This document shows positions 17,607 to 26,565 of a DNA stretch of 64,000 bases, piece after piece. The translations under genes were made by a program, and so were the position numbers. The stretch lies in contig NZ_JAAWVT010000001.1 of assembly GCF_012271785.1 (NCBI RefSeq), positions 1,054,001-1,118,000 of the forward strand. The letters run 5' to 3'. The notes under the pieces are model-generated. The model made no database searches. It saw nothing but the letters and a program-made list of their open reading frames with translations, and was not told the DNA's origin. Positions within the stretch are counted from its first letter, which is position 1; each line of letters starts with the position of its first letter. This DNA comes from Paeniglutamicibacter terrestris (lineage in GTDB: Bacteria > Actinomycetota > Actinomycetes > Actinomycetales > Micrococcaceae).

Positions 17607-17660
17607 CAACACAGCGGTCCCGGACTAGCGCTAATGCGCTGGTCCGGGACCGCTGTGTTG
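17607..17660. terminator. long perfect hairpin, probable bidirectional terminator
   Basis: A perfect 19-bp stem (17607-17625 with 17642-17660) plus an inner AGCGC/GCGCT stem and TAAT loop, between convergent bdhA and GntR genes. No T-run follows on either strand, so it resembles the U-tract-free 'I-shaped' terminators described for actinobacteria. Confidence 0.75.
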
Positions 17661-17694
17661 TCGCATGAGGGACGCCGTCACGGCGCCGCGATTC

Positions 17695-18348
17695 TTAGCC
17701 GTTGGGCAGTCCGATCTGTCCAAAAAGCGACAGCCGGATCCTGCGAGCCTCGCTCATGTGTTGACTCATGAGTTCCTGCGCCGCGGAACCGTCGCGGCTG
17801 CGGATCGCCTGAACGATGTTGGCATGCTCATCCAGCGACTCGCCCCACCTGGAACCGATCGATAGCGTCGAGGACGGCGCATGAATCTGGTGTGTGGCCA
17901 GGCGGTCCAGCAGATCCTTCAGAATCGGATTGTGTGCAGCACTCCAAAGTGCCGAATGAAAATCGATGTTGGTCCTCAGGCGTGTCCGATCATCGGGCTC
18001 CGACAAAGCTCGATCGCGTTCGACCAGACCCTCGAGCCGAATGAGGTCCATCTCGGTGCGGGCCGCAGCCGCTTCCAGCGCGGCCTGCCCTTCGAGCAAT
18101 ATCCTCAGGTCGTAGACCTGCATGAGCTGTTCCGGGGTGATGTCCCGGACCTGGAGACCTCGGGTCCCGCGTTCAAGCAATCCCTCCTGCGCCAACCTGC
18201 CCAACGCCTCGCGCACCGGGGTACGCGAAACACCGAAGCGTGAGGCCAGGGCTACTTCCTTAAACGCGGTGCCCGGACGGTGGGAGCCATGCAATATTTC
18301 GGCACGCAGTTCGGCATGGATCGTCTCCGAATCAACCTTTGCCGCCAT
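17695..18348 (-). CDS. GntR family regulator, FadR/FCD type
   Basis: 217 residues. The N-terminal GntR winged helix is seen in RPGTAFKEVALASRFGVSRTPVREALGRLAQEGLLE, with an all-helical FCD effector domain from about residue 80 containing metal-binding-type His in NIDFHSAL and HANIVQAI. It lies 50 bp downstream of tcuA on the same strand. FCD regulators commonly respond to carboxylates, so control of tcuA through the GTGTATACAC site is a reasonable inference. Confidence 0.85.
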   Translation of the reverse strand: MAAKVDSETIHAELRAEILHGSHRPGTAFKEVALASRFGVSRTPVREALGRLAQEGLLERGTRGLQVRDITPEQLMQVYDLRILLEGQAALEAAAARTEMDLIRLEGLVERDRALSEPDDRTRLRTNIDFHSALWSAAHNPILKDLLDRLATHQIHAPSSTLSIGSRWGESLDEHANIVQAIRSRDGSAAQELMSQHMSEARRIRLSLFGQIGLPNG

Positions 18349-18398
18349 CTGAACCCACCTCCGCCCCCATTCCTGGGGGCTCCGTCGTAATTTCTTGC

Positions 18399-19892
18399 CT
18401 AGGCCAGCGTACCGGCACGGCGCCCGAACACGACTCCGGCGGCCAGCCCGGAGCCACCGGGGTAGTTCGCGGAGAAGAGGCCGCCGAGCATTTCGCCGCA
18501 GACGTACAGCCCGTCGATGTGCTCGCCGTTCTCGTTCAGCACCCGTCCGTGGGTGTCGGACTTCAGCCCGCCGAAGGTGAAGGTGATGCCACAGGTGACC
18601 GGGTAGGCGTAGAACGGGCCCGTCTCCAGCGGCATGGCCCAGTTACTCTTCGGCGGACTCACCTTGGCAGCGCGGCCATCGAGCACGTTCGGATCGTAGG
18701 TGATCGAGGTGTCGATGGAGCCGTTGAAATCACTGACGGTCTTGGACAGGGCGGCGGCGTCCACGCCCAGCTTGTCCGCCAGTTCCTCAATGGTGTCGGC
18801 GATGACCTCGGAGATACCGGGCATCTCGTACTCTTCTGCACGCAGCAGGGGGCGCAGCGAGGCGTCAAAGACCTGGTAGGCGACGGAATCCGGCTGCTGC
18901 AAGATGACCCGTCCGTACTTGGCATAGGTAAGGTTGCGGAAATCCGCGCCCTCGTCCAGGAAACGCTCGCCACGGTTGTTCACGATGATGCCCAACGGGT
19001 AGCTCTGGCGAGTCAGTCGGTTGGTCAGTTCACGATTTGACTCGTTTTTTGCGGTGAAGGCATCCCACTGCACGGAGTGGCAGGTTCCCCAGTCGCCGCC
19101 CTTGACCGCGCCGGCGGCCAAGCCGGCGGTGATCATCTCGCCATGGTTGAAGGCGGTGCCACGGATCTTGGCGTTCTGCCAGCCCTCGCCGAGGTGTTCG
19201 CGGCGCATTTCCGGGTTCGATTCGAAGCCTCCGGCCGCCAGGATGACGGACTCGGCGCGCAGTTCCTGCACGCTTCCGTCCTCGCCGCGGACCTTAACGC
19301 CCTTGGCAACGCCATTTTCGAGAATGATGTCAAAGACATCTTGTCCGTAGCGGACCTCGGTGCCGAGCTTCTCGGCAACAGCGACGTGGTCGGCCATCAG
19401 GCCCTCGCCGCCGCCGACGTTTCCGACATGCAGGCCACCCCAGAAGAGGAAGGTGCCGTCCTCGCGTTCGTAGGCTTGGCGCTCGTACATCAGGCGGTAC
19501 TTCAAGCCCAGGCCCTGGAGCCAGCGCAAGCCCGGTGCGGCCTCGTTGACCAAAACCTCGGTCAGCTCCGGGTCGTTGCGTCCCTCGGTGACCTTCTTGA
19601 GGTCGGCCGCATAATCGGCGGCGGAGTACGGCGGGACCTCGGAAACGGCGTGGCGCTCGTCGGCTTCGATGAAGTCGCTCAGGTCCTCGATGCCGTTGTG
19701 GGCGATGCGGGTGGCACCGGCGGTGTAGTAGCTGTTGCCGCCAAAGAGTTCGCGCGGTGCCTTCTCGAGCAGCAGCACCTTGCGGCCGCGCTCGGTTGCA
19801 GCGTGGGCCGCGGTGAATGCGGCGTTGCCGCCGCCAACGACGATTACGTCGGCCACGTTTGCGGCGCCTACTTCAGTTGCTGTGCTGCCCAT
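18399..19892 (-). CDS. tcuA: FAD-dependent tricarballylate dehydrogenase TcuA
   Basis: 497 residues of the fumarate reductase/succinate dehydrogenase flavoprotein family. It has DVIVVGGGNAAFTAAHAA near the N terminus, LLLEKAP, GGNSYYTAGATRIAH and a C-terminal GLYVCGEMLGGLFSANYPGGSGLAAG. TcuA oxidises tricarballylate to cis-aconitate. AGGGAGAT precedes ATG at 19892; the 22-codon upstream extension covers the promoter palindrome. Its usual electron-transfer partner TcuB is not in the window. It follows the CitAB-like two-component genes on the same strand and shares the locus with tctCBA, consistent with tricarballylate or a related tricarboxylate as substrate. Confidence 0.85.
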   Translation of the reverse strand: MGSTATEVGAANVADVIVVGGGNAAFTAAHAATERGRKVLLLEKAPRELFGGNSYYTAGATRIAHNGIEDLSDFIEADERHAVSEVPPYSAADYAADLKKVTEGRNDPELTEVLVNEAAPGLRWLQGLGLKYRLMYERQAYEREDGTFLFWGGLHVGNVGGGEGLMADHVAVAEKLGTEVRYGQDVFDIILENGVAKGVKVRGEDGSVQELRAESVILAAGGFESNPEMRREHLGEGWQNAKIRGTAFNHGEMITAGLAAGAVKGGDWGTCHSVQWDAFTAKNESNRELTNRLTRQSYPLGIIVNNRGERFLDEGADFRNLTYAKYGRVILQQPDSVAYQVFDASLRPLLRAEEYEMPGISEVIADTIEELADKLGVDAAALSKTVSDFNGSIDTSITYDPNVLDGRAAKVSPPKSNWAMPLETGPFYAYPVTCGITFTFGGLKSDTHGRVLNENGEHIDGLYVCGEMLGGLFSANYPGGSGLAAGVVFGRRAGTLA

Positions 19893-19938
19893 CGTGCATC
19901 TCCCTGTCCGGACCCCGCTCGGAGCCTTCTGGATACGA

Positions 19939-19948
19939 GTGTATACAC
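19939..19948. promoter_or_regulatory. GTGTATACAC palindrome upstream of tcuA
   Basis: Perfect 10-bp palindrome, 47 bp before the tcuA start, with a related half (TTTGTATA on the minus strand) 11 bp further upstream. FCD-type GntR regulators often bind GTATAC-centred sites, so this is the best operator candidate for the GntR gene. Confidence 0.55.
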
Positions 19949-19989
19949 AAATATACAAAGAGCGCTACCCCTCCAAATTTCATCCGGAC

Positions 19990-20742
19990 TTACTTTTGCG
20001 GGCGCACTCCCGAGCCGATCCAGCGGTAGCGGTGTTCCGGACGTCCCGGGGCGCCATACTTCGCACGCAGTTCGGTCATCCCGCGCCCGGTCATCATCTC
20101 CAGGTATCTCCGAGCGCTGACTCGCGAGATTCCACAGATTTCGGAGATCTCGCTGGCCGAGAGATCCCCGGCATCACCCGCCTTCAATGCCTCGCGCAGC
20201 GCCTGGCCCACCAACTGGACCGTCGGTTGAGAGAACCCCTTGGGCAACGGCGCGTCCTCTCGCTCGGCAGTTCCCGTCGAACGATCCTCGCGGCGCTTGT
20301 CCGGGCCCCCGGCGCGGAGCATGGAGTCAATGTCTCCCTGGTCAAGCGTCGGACCACTGCGCTCCGCGGCCTCGGCCTTGGAGGTTCGAAACGCTTCGAG
20401 TCTGCGGTTGAAGTCACTCACGGTAAAGGGTTTGACGAGGTAATCATCAACGCCGCGGCCCACAGCGAAGCGCACGGTATCGCGCTCACTGGCGGCGGTG
20501 ATCATAATGACGCCCGTGTTGTACCCGCTGCCACGCAGATCTTCCAGCACCTGCAGGCCGTCCATATCGGGCAGGTGCACATCGAGCAGGATCAGGTCGA
20601 CTCGGCCCTCCTCAAGGAAAGCCAGCACCGGTCCGCCGCGGTCCAGCACGCCCGCCACCACAAACCCATCCAACGCACCCACATAGCGGGAGTGGAGGAG
20701 TGCAATATCCGGATCGTCGTCGACTATCAATGTCCTAATCAT
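19990..20742 (-). CDS. CitB/DcuR-type response regulator
   Basis: 250 residues. The receiver domain has acidic DDD at 8-10, phospho-acceptor Asp54 (LLDVHLPDMDG) and Lys in YLVKPF. The C-terminal domain contains a helix-turn-helix (LSASEISEICGISRVSARRYLEMM) typical of the CitB family. Its start overlaps the kinase stop as ATGA. It should activate tricarboxylate or dicarboxylate transport genes; the divergent tctCBA genes are the obvious target. DNA binding is probably at AT-rich sequence upstream of tctC. Confidence 0.88.
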   Translation of the reverse strand: MIRTLIVDDDPDIALLHSRYVGALDGFVVAGVLDRGGPVLAFLEEGRVDLILLDVHLPDMDGLQVLEDLRGSGYNTGVIMITAASERDTVRFAVGRGVDDYLVKPFTVSDFNRRLEAFRTSKAEAAERSGPTLDQGDIDSMLRAGGPDKRREDRSTGTAEREDAPLPKGFSQPTVQLVGQALREALKAGDAGDLSASEISEICGISRVSARRYLEMMTGRGMTELRAKYGAPGRPEHRYRWIGSGVRPQK

Positions 20743-22337
20743 GCCTGTTCCTCAGCTCGATGACCCGGCAACATGCTGGCTGCGGACCAATTCCATTCCA
20801 CGGTAATTTTGGCCCCGCCCAGCTCCCCGGTGGCCACCGACACCGTACCTGCACGTCGCCGAATGACCCGGTCAACCAGTGCCAGCCCAATGCCGCGGCC
20901 GACACCGGCCTTGCTACTCACCCCGCGACGAAAGATCTCAGCAACGGCATCCGAGGCAATGCCCGGCCCACTGTCTTCCACACAAATCATCAAACGCTCC
21001 GGCCCGGCACTCAACAGTAGCCGCACCGCTCCGCCATCACCTGCGGCCTCGATCGCGTTACTGAGCAGGTTTCCCACCACCGTCAGGGTGTCCTCGTCGG
21101 CCCGCCACTCCGGCTCGGTCTCGGACTCCGGATCCACCAGCAGCCGAACCCCTGCTTCGCGGGCCCCCGCCGCATTGGCGCCAACAAGACCCGAGAGCGC
21201 GGGATCCTTCAGCACCCCCGCGTCGACGCCACGGGCGGCTCCGCTGATTCGCTCCAGATAGGCGGCAGCCTCCCCCGGCTCGCCAAACGACAGATAACCC
21301 GAAAGGACGTGCAAGCGGTTGGCGAATTCATGGGCCTGCGAACTCAAGGCGTCGGCAAGACTTCGCTGACCCTTCAATTCGCGCAGGGTCGATTCTAATT
21401 CGGTCCGGTCCTGAAGGGTCAATGTTCGACCCAGCGATTTACCCCCAGCCAGTGCCTCGCGACGGGTTGCCACCAGAATGCGTTCCCCCGAGAGGACATA
21501 CTGGGTTTGCTCGGCTTCCGGGGCTTCGCTACTGAGCTGCGCATGGACGTTCGGATCGAGCACGTCCGCGGCCCTGGCACCCAGAACCTCACCTTCAAGC
21601 CCCAGCAATCGCCGAGCCTCGTCATTGACCAGGGTCAATCTACCCTGGGTATCAACGCCCAGAACACCATCGTGCACACTGAACAGCAGCGCCTGCTGCG
21701 ACTGCAGCAAGCCCGCGACAGCCTCGGGCTCCACCCCATAGATCCGCCGGCGGACAACACGGGCCGTCAGCGCCGAAGCAATCGTTCCCAGCGCCGCAGC
21801 ACCCAGGATCCAGGGGGCGACATCTCCAACGATTTCCAGCAGTTCCCCACGGATCTCGCTCTGCAGAATCCCCACGGAGACGGTCCCGACGATTTTCCCC
21901 TCAAACCACACCGGTTCCTTGGCCCGCAGCGTCACACCCTGTGGCCCAACCTCTGTGCCGCGGAACGATTCCCCGGCTCGCACCGGGTCGTGATCCGATG
22001 ACACCTTCTCCCCGATGCGCTCCGGATCCGGGTGAGCCACGCGAATCCCTGCCAGGTTCGCCACCGTGACGAACTGGACACCGGAAACCGACGTCGCAAG
22101 ATCCGCGATCGGTGCGATCACCTCCGTGGCCTCGGGGCTGCCCAAATGCGATTGAACCGCCTCTTGGGCCGCGATTTGCACCGCCACCGTGTACACCCGA
22201 TCGAAGGCGACCTCCTGGGTTCGATGGTCCTCGAAGACCAGGATCACGACGGACACCGCGCCCATCAGCCCCAGCACGATTCCCAGCTGCATTGCCAGCA
22301 ACTGTGCCCGCCTGCGGTGTTTTGATAGGGAAAGCAC
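20739..22337 (-). CDS. CitA/DcuS-type sensor histidine kinase
   Basis: 532 residues, starting at GTG. One membrane helix lies near 16-32, an extracytoplasmic sensor of about 135 residues follows (CitA/DcuS PAS-like; the family binds citrate or C4-acids there), then a second helix near 170-195, a cytoplasmic PAS, the phospho-acceptor helix LSSQAHEFANRLHVLSGYL, and a HATPase domain with NLLSNAIEA and DSGPGI. It is coupled to the response regulator by ATGA and diverges from tctCBA. It probably senses the substrate of TctC and TcuA. Confidence 0.88.
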   Translation of the reverse strand: MLSLSKHRRRAQLLAMQLGIVLGLMGAVSVVILVFEDHRTQEVAFDRVYTVAVQIAAQEAVQSHLGSPEATEVIAPIADLATSVSGVQFVTVANLAGIRVAHPDPERIGEKVSSDHDPVRAGESFRGTEVGPQGVTLRAKEPVWFEGKIVGTVSVGILQSEIRGELLEIVGDVAPWILGAAALGTIASALTARVVRRRIYGVEPEAVAGLLQSQQALLFSVHDGVLGVDTQGRLTLVNDEARRLLGLEGEVLGARAADVLDPNVHAQLSSEAPEAEQTQYVLSGERILVATRREALAGGKSLGRTLTLQDRTELESTLRELKGQRSLADALSSQAHEFANRLHVLSGYLSFGEPGEAAAYLERISGAARGVDAGVLKDPALSGLVGANAAGAREAGVRLLVDPESETEPEWRADEDTLTVVGNLLSNAIEAAGDGGAVRLLLSAGPERLMICVEDSGPGIASDAVAEIFRRGVSSKAGVGRGIGLALVDRVIRRRAGTVSVATGELGGAKITVEWNWSAASMLPGHRAEEQA

Positions 22338-22397
22338 GTCGATTCGAGCCCCTTCGATTTCTCGTTAACTTTGTTTTCTTTATTGTTCTTATGACCT

Positions 22398-22420
22398 AAA
22401 GCACATTTTCGCTGTGCTTT
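22398..22420. promoter_or_regulatory. perfect inverted repeat between the kinase gene and tctC
   Basis: AAAGCACA-N7-TGTGCTTT, in an AT-rich stretch 42 bp before the tctC start. A candidate operator for the response regulator or a catabolite regulator. Confidence 0.5.
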
Positions 22421-22461
22421 GCATCACCACTCTGACACCTTAGTGGTCGAGGGACCTGCCA

Positions 22462-23484
22462 ATGACACCCGGTCCACCACCCATGAGATTACGGATGAAA
22501 ATGAGCAAGAGCATAATCAAGAAGACCCTATACGGTGCCGTTGTCGCCGTCGTGGCAGGTCTGGCCCTGGTCAATGCGGCAGCAAGTGGTGGTGAGTCGA
22601 CCGCACGGTCAAAGCTCGTCCTCATGGCTCCGGCAGCCCCCGGCGGCGGGTGGGACGGTTTTGCCCGCGAGTCGCAGCAGGCCATGAAGTCCGGCAGCGT
22701 CGTTAACAACGCCCAGGTCGTCAACGTGCCGGGTGCCGGTGGAACCATCGGCTTGAGTCAATTTGTCCAGATGGAAGGCCGTCACGACATGTTGATGGTC
22801 ACCGGCGGAGTCATGGTCGGCGCCATTGAGCTCTCCAATTCCGAGACGACCTTCGAGGACATCGTTCCCATTGCCCGGCTCGCCGATGACTACGCGGTGC
22901 TGGTAGTTCCCGCCAAATCTGAATTCAAAACCCTCGATGACTTCACCGAGCGATGGAAGGCGAATCCCGGAGGAACATCAATCTCCGGTGGCTCGCTGGG
23001 GTCCATCGACCACCTACTGACCGGCTTGGTGGCACAAAAGATCGGCATTGATCCGATCAAAACCAACTACATCGCGTATTCCGGTGGCGGCGAGGCACTG
23101 ACCTCGATGCTTTCCGGAACGACCGTCGGCGGGATGTCGGGCTACAACGAAGTAGCCGATCAAATCGAATCCGGCAGCCTGCGCGCCCTGGCAATTTCCT
23201 CGGAAGAGCGCCTGCCCGGTGTGGATATCCCGACCTTCAAGGAACAAGGCGTTGACGCGGCGATGGCCAACTGGCGCGGTGTCGCCGCAGCTCCGGGCAT
23301 CACCGAGGAGCAAAAGCAGGAATTTGTGGACATCGTTACCGAATTTCGCCAGACCGAACACTGGCAGGGTGCGCTGGAACGCAACAGCTGGACGGACAGT
23401 TTCATGACCGGTGGCGAATTTGAAGAATTCATTGACTCCGAGGTCGCCGTGACCAAGGAAATCGTGGAAGGGCTTGGACTGTGA
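22462..23484 (+). CDS. tctC: tripartite tricarboxylate transporter substrate-binding protein TctC
   Basis: 340 residues. The signal peptide has a rather long basic N-region (MTPGPPPMRLRMKMSKS) and a hydrophobic core ending near AAAS. The mature domain has the Bug/TctC fold: APGGGWDGFAR, VNVPGAGGTIGL, GSIDHLLTG, and GGEALTSMLSG. GAGGGA 7 bp upstream supports the 22462 start; ATG at 22495 is an alternative. It captures a tricarboxylate outside the cell. Its stop overlaps the tctB GTG. Confidence 0.9.
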   Translation: MTPGPPPMRLRMKMSKSIIKKTLYGAVVAVVAGLALVNAAASGGESTARSKLVLMAPAAPGGGWDGFARESQQAMKSGSVVNNAQVVNVPGAGGTIGLSQFVQMEGRHDMLMVTGGVMVGAIELSNSETTFEDIVPIARLADDYAVLVVPAKSEFKTLDDFTERWKANPGGTSISGGSLGSIDHLLTGLVAQKIGIDPIKTNYIAYSGGGEALTSMLSGTTVGGMSGYNEVADQIESGSLRALAISSEERLPGVDIPTFKEQGVDAAMANWRGVAAAPGITEEQKQEFVDIVTEFRQTEHWQGALERNSWTDSFMTGGEFEEFIDSEVAVTKEIVEGLGL

Positions 23485-24122
23485 AAACCACCAATGACGC
23501 CACCGCCACCGTGCGGAGCGCAGAGGACTACCCGGTGCGTATCACCAGCTTCTGGTCGGGCCGAAGCGAGCTAATCGTCCCAGCCCTGGTCTTCGCACTG
23601 GCCGGCTTCCTGACTTACGGAACTGCGACCATGGACGTGATGGGCACCAGTATTCCGGGACCGCAGTTCTTCCCCACCATCGTCTGCGTGCTTTTGTTCG
23701 TCGTGGCGGCCATCCACACGGTGCAGATCCTTCGCACTCGTCGCTTCCCTCAGGAGGAAAGCGAAGGGCAGAACGCCGATTTCTCCACCGACTTGCTCGG
23801 CGACCTCGCCGACACGGAGCGTAGCTCCATCTATGGGGCAACTACTACGCCATCGGCCACCGGAAAGCGGAAGGCCTACTCGGACTGGAAGACACTGGGC
23901 ATGACCGTGGGAGCAATTGCCGCGTTCATCCTGGCACTGCCCGTACTGGGCTGGATCCTCAGTGCAGCCGGCCTGTTCTGGGTCATCTGCCGCGCATTGG
24001 GAAGCCGACGTCCGTTATTCGACCTCAGCGTCGCCATTCTCTTCTCCTCGGTCATTCAGCTGGCCTTTAATGCCGGGCTCGGCCTCAACCTGCCCTCCGG
24101 TTTCCTGGAAGGACTGATCTGA
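23481..24122 (+). CDS. tctB: tripartite tricarboxylate transporter small membrane protein TctB
   Basis: 213 residues, with GTG overlapping the tctC stop. About four hydrophobic segments: two N-terminal (LIVPALVFALAGFLTYG and FFPTIVCVLLFVVAAIH), then a polar loop of about 60 residues, then two C-terminal. This is the TctB/DUF1468 layout. The loop is longer than in many TctB proteins. It forms the membrane complex with TctA, whose gene follows after 1 bp. Confidence 0.88.
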   Translation: MKTTNDATATVRSAEDYPVRITSFWSGRSELIVPALVFALAGFLTYGTATMDVMGTSIPGPQFFPTIVCVLLFVVAAIHTVQILRTRRFPQEESEGQNADFSTDLLGDLADTERSSIYGATTTPSATGKRKAYSDWKTLGMTVGAIAAFILALPVLGWILSAAGLFWVICRALGSRRPLFDLSVAILFSSVIQLAFNAGLGLNLPSGFLEGLI

Positions 24123-24123
24123 C

Positions 24124-25668
24124 ATGGATTCTATTTCCCTGCTCATGGAGGGCTTCTCGCAGGCCCTAACGCCCATAAATCTCATGTGGGTGGTGATCGG
24201 TGCGATCCTCGGAACGGCCGTGGGCGTTTTGCCCGGGCTCGGTTCGGCCATGGCCGTCGCATTGCTGCTTCCCATTACTTTTTCTCTTGATCCGACCGCG
24301 GCATTCATCATGTTTGCCGGCGTCTACTTTGGTGGTCTTTTCGGGGATTCGACCTCCGGGATTCTGCTTAATACACCAGGCAATTCATCCGCCATCGCCT
24401 CCACCTTCGAGGGCCATCGCATGGCACTTGATGGCAGAGCGGCGAAGGCCCTGGCCACCGCGGCCATGGGAGCCTTCATCGGTGGTCTCATTGCCACCAC
24501 GGTGGTCGTTTTCTTCGCCCCGGTGCTCGTGAAGATGGCAACGGCATTCGGTCCCGCCGAATACTTCGCGCTCGCGGTCTTCGCTTTCCTCGCTATTTCC
24601 TCGGTGGTCTCCGATTCCGTGGTCAAGGGCCTGATGTCCCTGGGCATCGGTCTAGTCCTTGCCCTGGTCGGCGTCGACGGCCCCTCCGGTACGCCCCGCT
24701 TCACCCTCGGTATGCCGCAGCTCTTCGACGGCATGTCCATCGTGGTGATCACCGTCGGGTTGCTGGCACTGGGTGAAGTCCTGCATATCGCCTCACGTAT
24801 CCACCGCGACGGGACCGCCGTCCGCATTGAATCCAAGGGCCGCCCGCGGCTGGAGCTCAGCGACATCCGTAGGGCCATGCCCGCTTGGTTGCGTGGCACC
24901 GCATTCGGCGTTCCCTTCGGCGTTATTCCCGCCGGCGGTTCCGAGGTTCCCACGTTCATGGCCTATGGCCTGGAAAAGAAGCTCGCTGCCCGCAACGGCG
25001 ACACCGATTTTGGTAGCACCGGGTCGATCCGTGGCGTTGCTGCCCCGGAAGCCGCGGCTAATGCCACGGCCGGCACCGCCATGGGAGCGCTTCTTGCTCT
25101 CGGCCTGCCTACCTCGGCAACGGCTGCCATCATGTTGGCTGCTTTCCAGCAGTATGGGATGCAGCCGGGCCCGTTGCTGTTCGAACGCAGCGGTCCGATG
25201 GTCTGGACGTTGCTCGCGTCACTGTTCATTGGTCTGGTTGTCCTGCTGGTCTTGAATATGCAGTTCGCGGTGCTCTGGGCCAAGCTGCTGCTCATCCCCC
25301 GGCACTACCTCTACGCGGGCATCGCGGTGCTCTCGGTACTGGGTGTCTACGCGATCAGTTCCTCGATCATCGACCTGTGGATCCTGTTGGGCGTGGGCCT
25401 GCTGGGCTTCATGATGCGCCGCTACAAGTTCCCGCTCGCCCCGGTACTGATCGCGGTCATTCTTGGCCCGCTGGCCGAGACGGAATTGCGACGCGCACTG
25501 ACTGTCTCGGAAGGCAATCTGTCGATCCTGATCGACAGCCCGGTCACCATGGTGCTGTACGGACTGTTGGCCATTACCTTGGTGATCACCGGCATCCAGC
25601 ACGTGCGTCACAGCAGGGCTGCTCGAAGCACGGCACCGAAATTCGATGCCGATCGGCTCGGCGTCTAG
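24124..25668 (+). CDS. tctA: tripartite tricarboxylate transporter large membrane protein TctA
   Basis: 514 residues with about 11-12 hydrophobic segments. Two TctA signatures are clear: GVLPGLGSAMAVALLLP near the N terminus, and the second copy GVIPAGGSEVPTFMAYG with PEAAANATAGTAMGALLALGLP. These form the internal-repeat transport core. It is driven by an ion gradient and fed by TctC. It is the last gene of tctCBA; a 22-bp hairpin follows. Confidence 0.93.
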   Translation: MDSISLLMEGFSQALTPINLMWVVIGAILGTAVGVLPGLGSAMAVALLLPITFSLDPTAAFIMFAGVYFGGLFGDSTSGILLNTPGNSSAIASTFEGHRMALDGRAAKALATAAMGAFIGGLIATTVVVFFAPVLVKMATAFGPAEYFALAVFAFLAISSVVSDSVVKGLMSLGIGLVLALVGVDGPSGTPRFTLGMPQLFDGMSIVVITVGLLALGEVLHIASRIHRDGTAVRIESKGRPRLELSDIRRAMPAWLRGTAFGVPFGVIPAGGSEVPTFMAYGLEKKLAARNGDTDFGSTGSIRGVAAPEAAANATAGTAMGALLALGLPTSATAAIMLAAFQQYGMQPGPLLFERSGPMVWTLLASLFIGLVVLLVLNMQFAVLWAKLLLIPRHYLYAGIAVLSVLGVYAISSSIIDLWILLGVGLLGFMMRRYKFPLAPVLIAVILGPLAETELRRALTVSEGNLSILIDSPVTMVLYGLLAITLVITGIQHVRHSRAARSTAPKFDADRLGV

Positions 25669-25696
25669 GCTCGAAAACACCAACAAGAAACATCCT

Positions 25697-25743
25697 GAAA
25701 GGAGCAGGTGCTCACGATCGAATCGTGAGCACCTGCTCCTTTC
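25697..25743. terminator. 22-bp perfect hairpin after tctA, probable bidirectional terminator
   Basis: 25697-25718 is perfectly complementary to 25722-25743 with a 3-base loop. Stem ends are GAAAGG/CCTTTC. No flanking T-run. It lies between convergent tctA and the F420-type reductase gene. Confidence 0.75.
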
Positions 25744-25818
25744 CCGCGACGGGATGCTATCGGGGCTCGCACGCGAACCCCGATGCACGATCCCGCCATA
25801 GCGCCGCCGGGGAGACTG

Positions 25819-26460
25819 CTAGATGGTCCGCGGAGCCTTGGCCAGATTATTCGTCAGTTCCTCAACGTTTTGGCGCGGCCCATAGGCCGGGCGGTCGCGT
25901 TCCACCCGCCAGCTCTCGGCCAGCGGGCCGATGTTAACTGTGTCGAATCCGAATTCGTCGTAAAGCCGGGTGATCAGCGCCGCGGCGTCCTCGTGGTCGC
26001 TCGCGGTGGCTAAGGCACGGCGATTTTCGGTGCCGGTTGGCGTCCCCGTCGTGGTGATTTCCGCCGCGCCGATGTGGTTAAAGCCCTTGGCCACCTTCGA
26101 GTCCTTCAGGTATTCCTGAACCAGGCTGGAGGTGGTGGTTTCACCGGCATCCAGTGCCGCGATGTGCCCGTCGCGCTCCCAGTAGTAGTTGATCGTGTCG
26201 ATCACGATCTTGCCGGACAGCTCCTCGACGGGAAGGTCCTTGTAGTTACCCAGCGGAATGGTGACCACTGCGAAGTCGCCCGCTGCCCCGGCCTCGGAGG
26301 CCGTGGCGGCCCGCGCCTTCGGTCCGAGTTCGGCCACCAGGTCCGCGAGCGTTTCTGGTCCGCGCGAATTGCCGATGACCACGTCATATCCCAGCTCTAC
26401 GGCCTTGCGTGCAACCTGGGATCCGATGTGTCCTGCTCCGATGATTCCGATGATAGTCAT
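25819..26460 (-). CDS. F420-dependent NADP reductase-like protein
   Basis: 213 residues. The N-terminal Rossmann motif GIIGAGHIGSQVARKA and VVIGNSRGPETL match the NADP_oxidoreductase_F420 domain, with AVVTIPLGNYKDLP following. Related short bacterial proteins are NADPH-dependent reductases rather than true F420 enzymes, so the substrate is uncertain. No strong ribosome site; GGAA is 8 bp upstream. It stands alone, with the divergent GNAT gene 105 bp away. Confidence 0.8.
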   Translation of the reverse strand: MTIIGIIGAGHIGSQVARKAVELGYDVVIGNSRGPETLADLVAELGPKARAATASEAGAAGDFAVVTIPLGNYKDLPVEELSGKIVIDTINYYWERDGHIAALDAGETTTSSLVQEYLKDSKVAKGFNHIGAAEITTTGTPTGTENRRALATASDHEDAAALITRLYDEFGFDTVNIGPLAESWRVERDRPAYGPRQNVEELTNNLAKAPRTI

Positions 26461-26565
26461 GCCGGTTCCAACGGTGTCGACGGCCGGTTCATTCCATTCT
26501 TACGGCAGGTTAAGCGCCCAGCCAGCTCTGGTCGGGCACGGGGTGCACGGGGCAGAATTGATACC

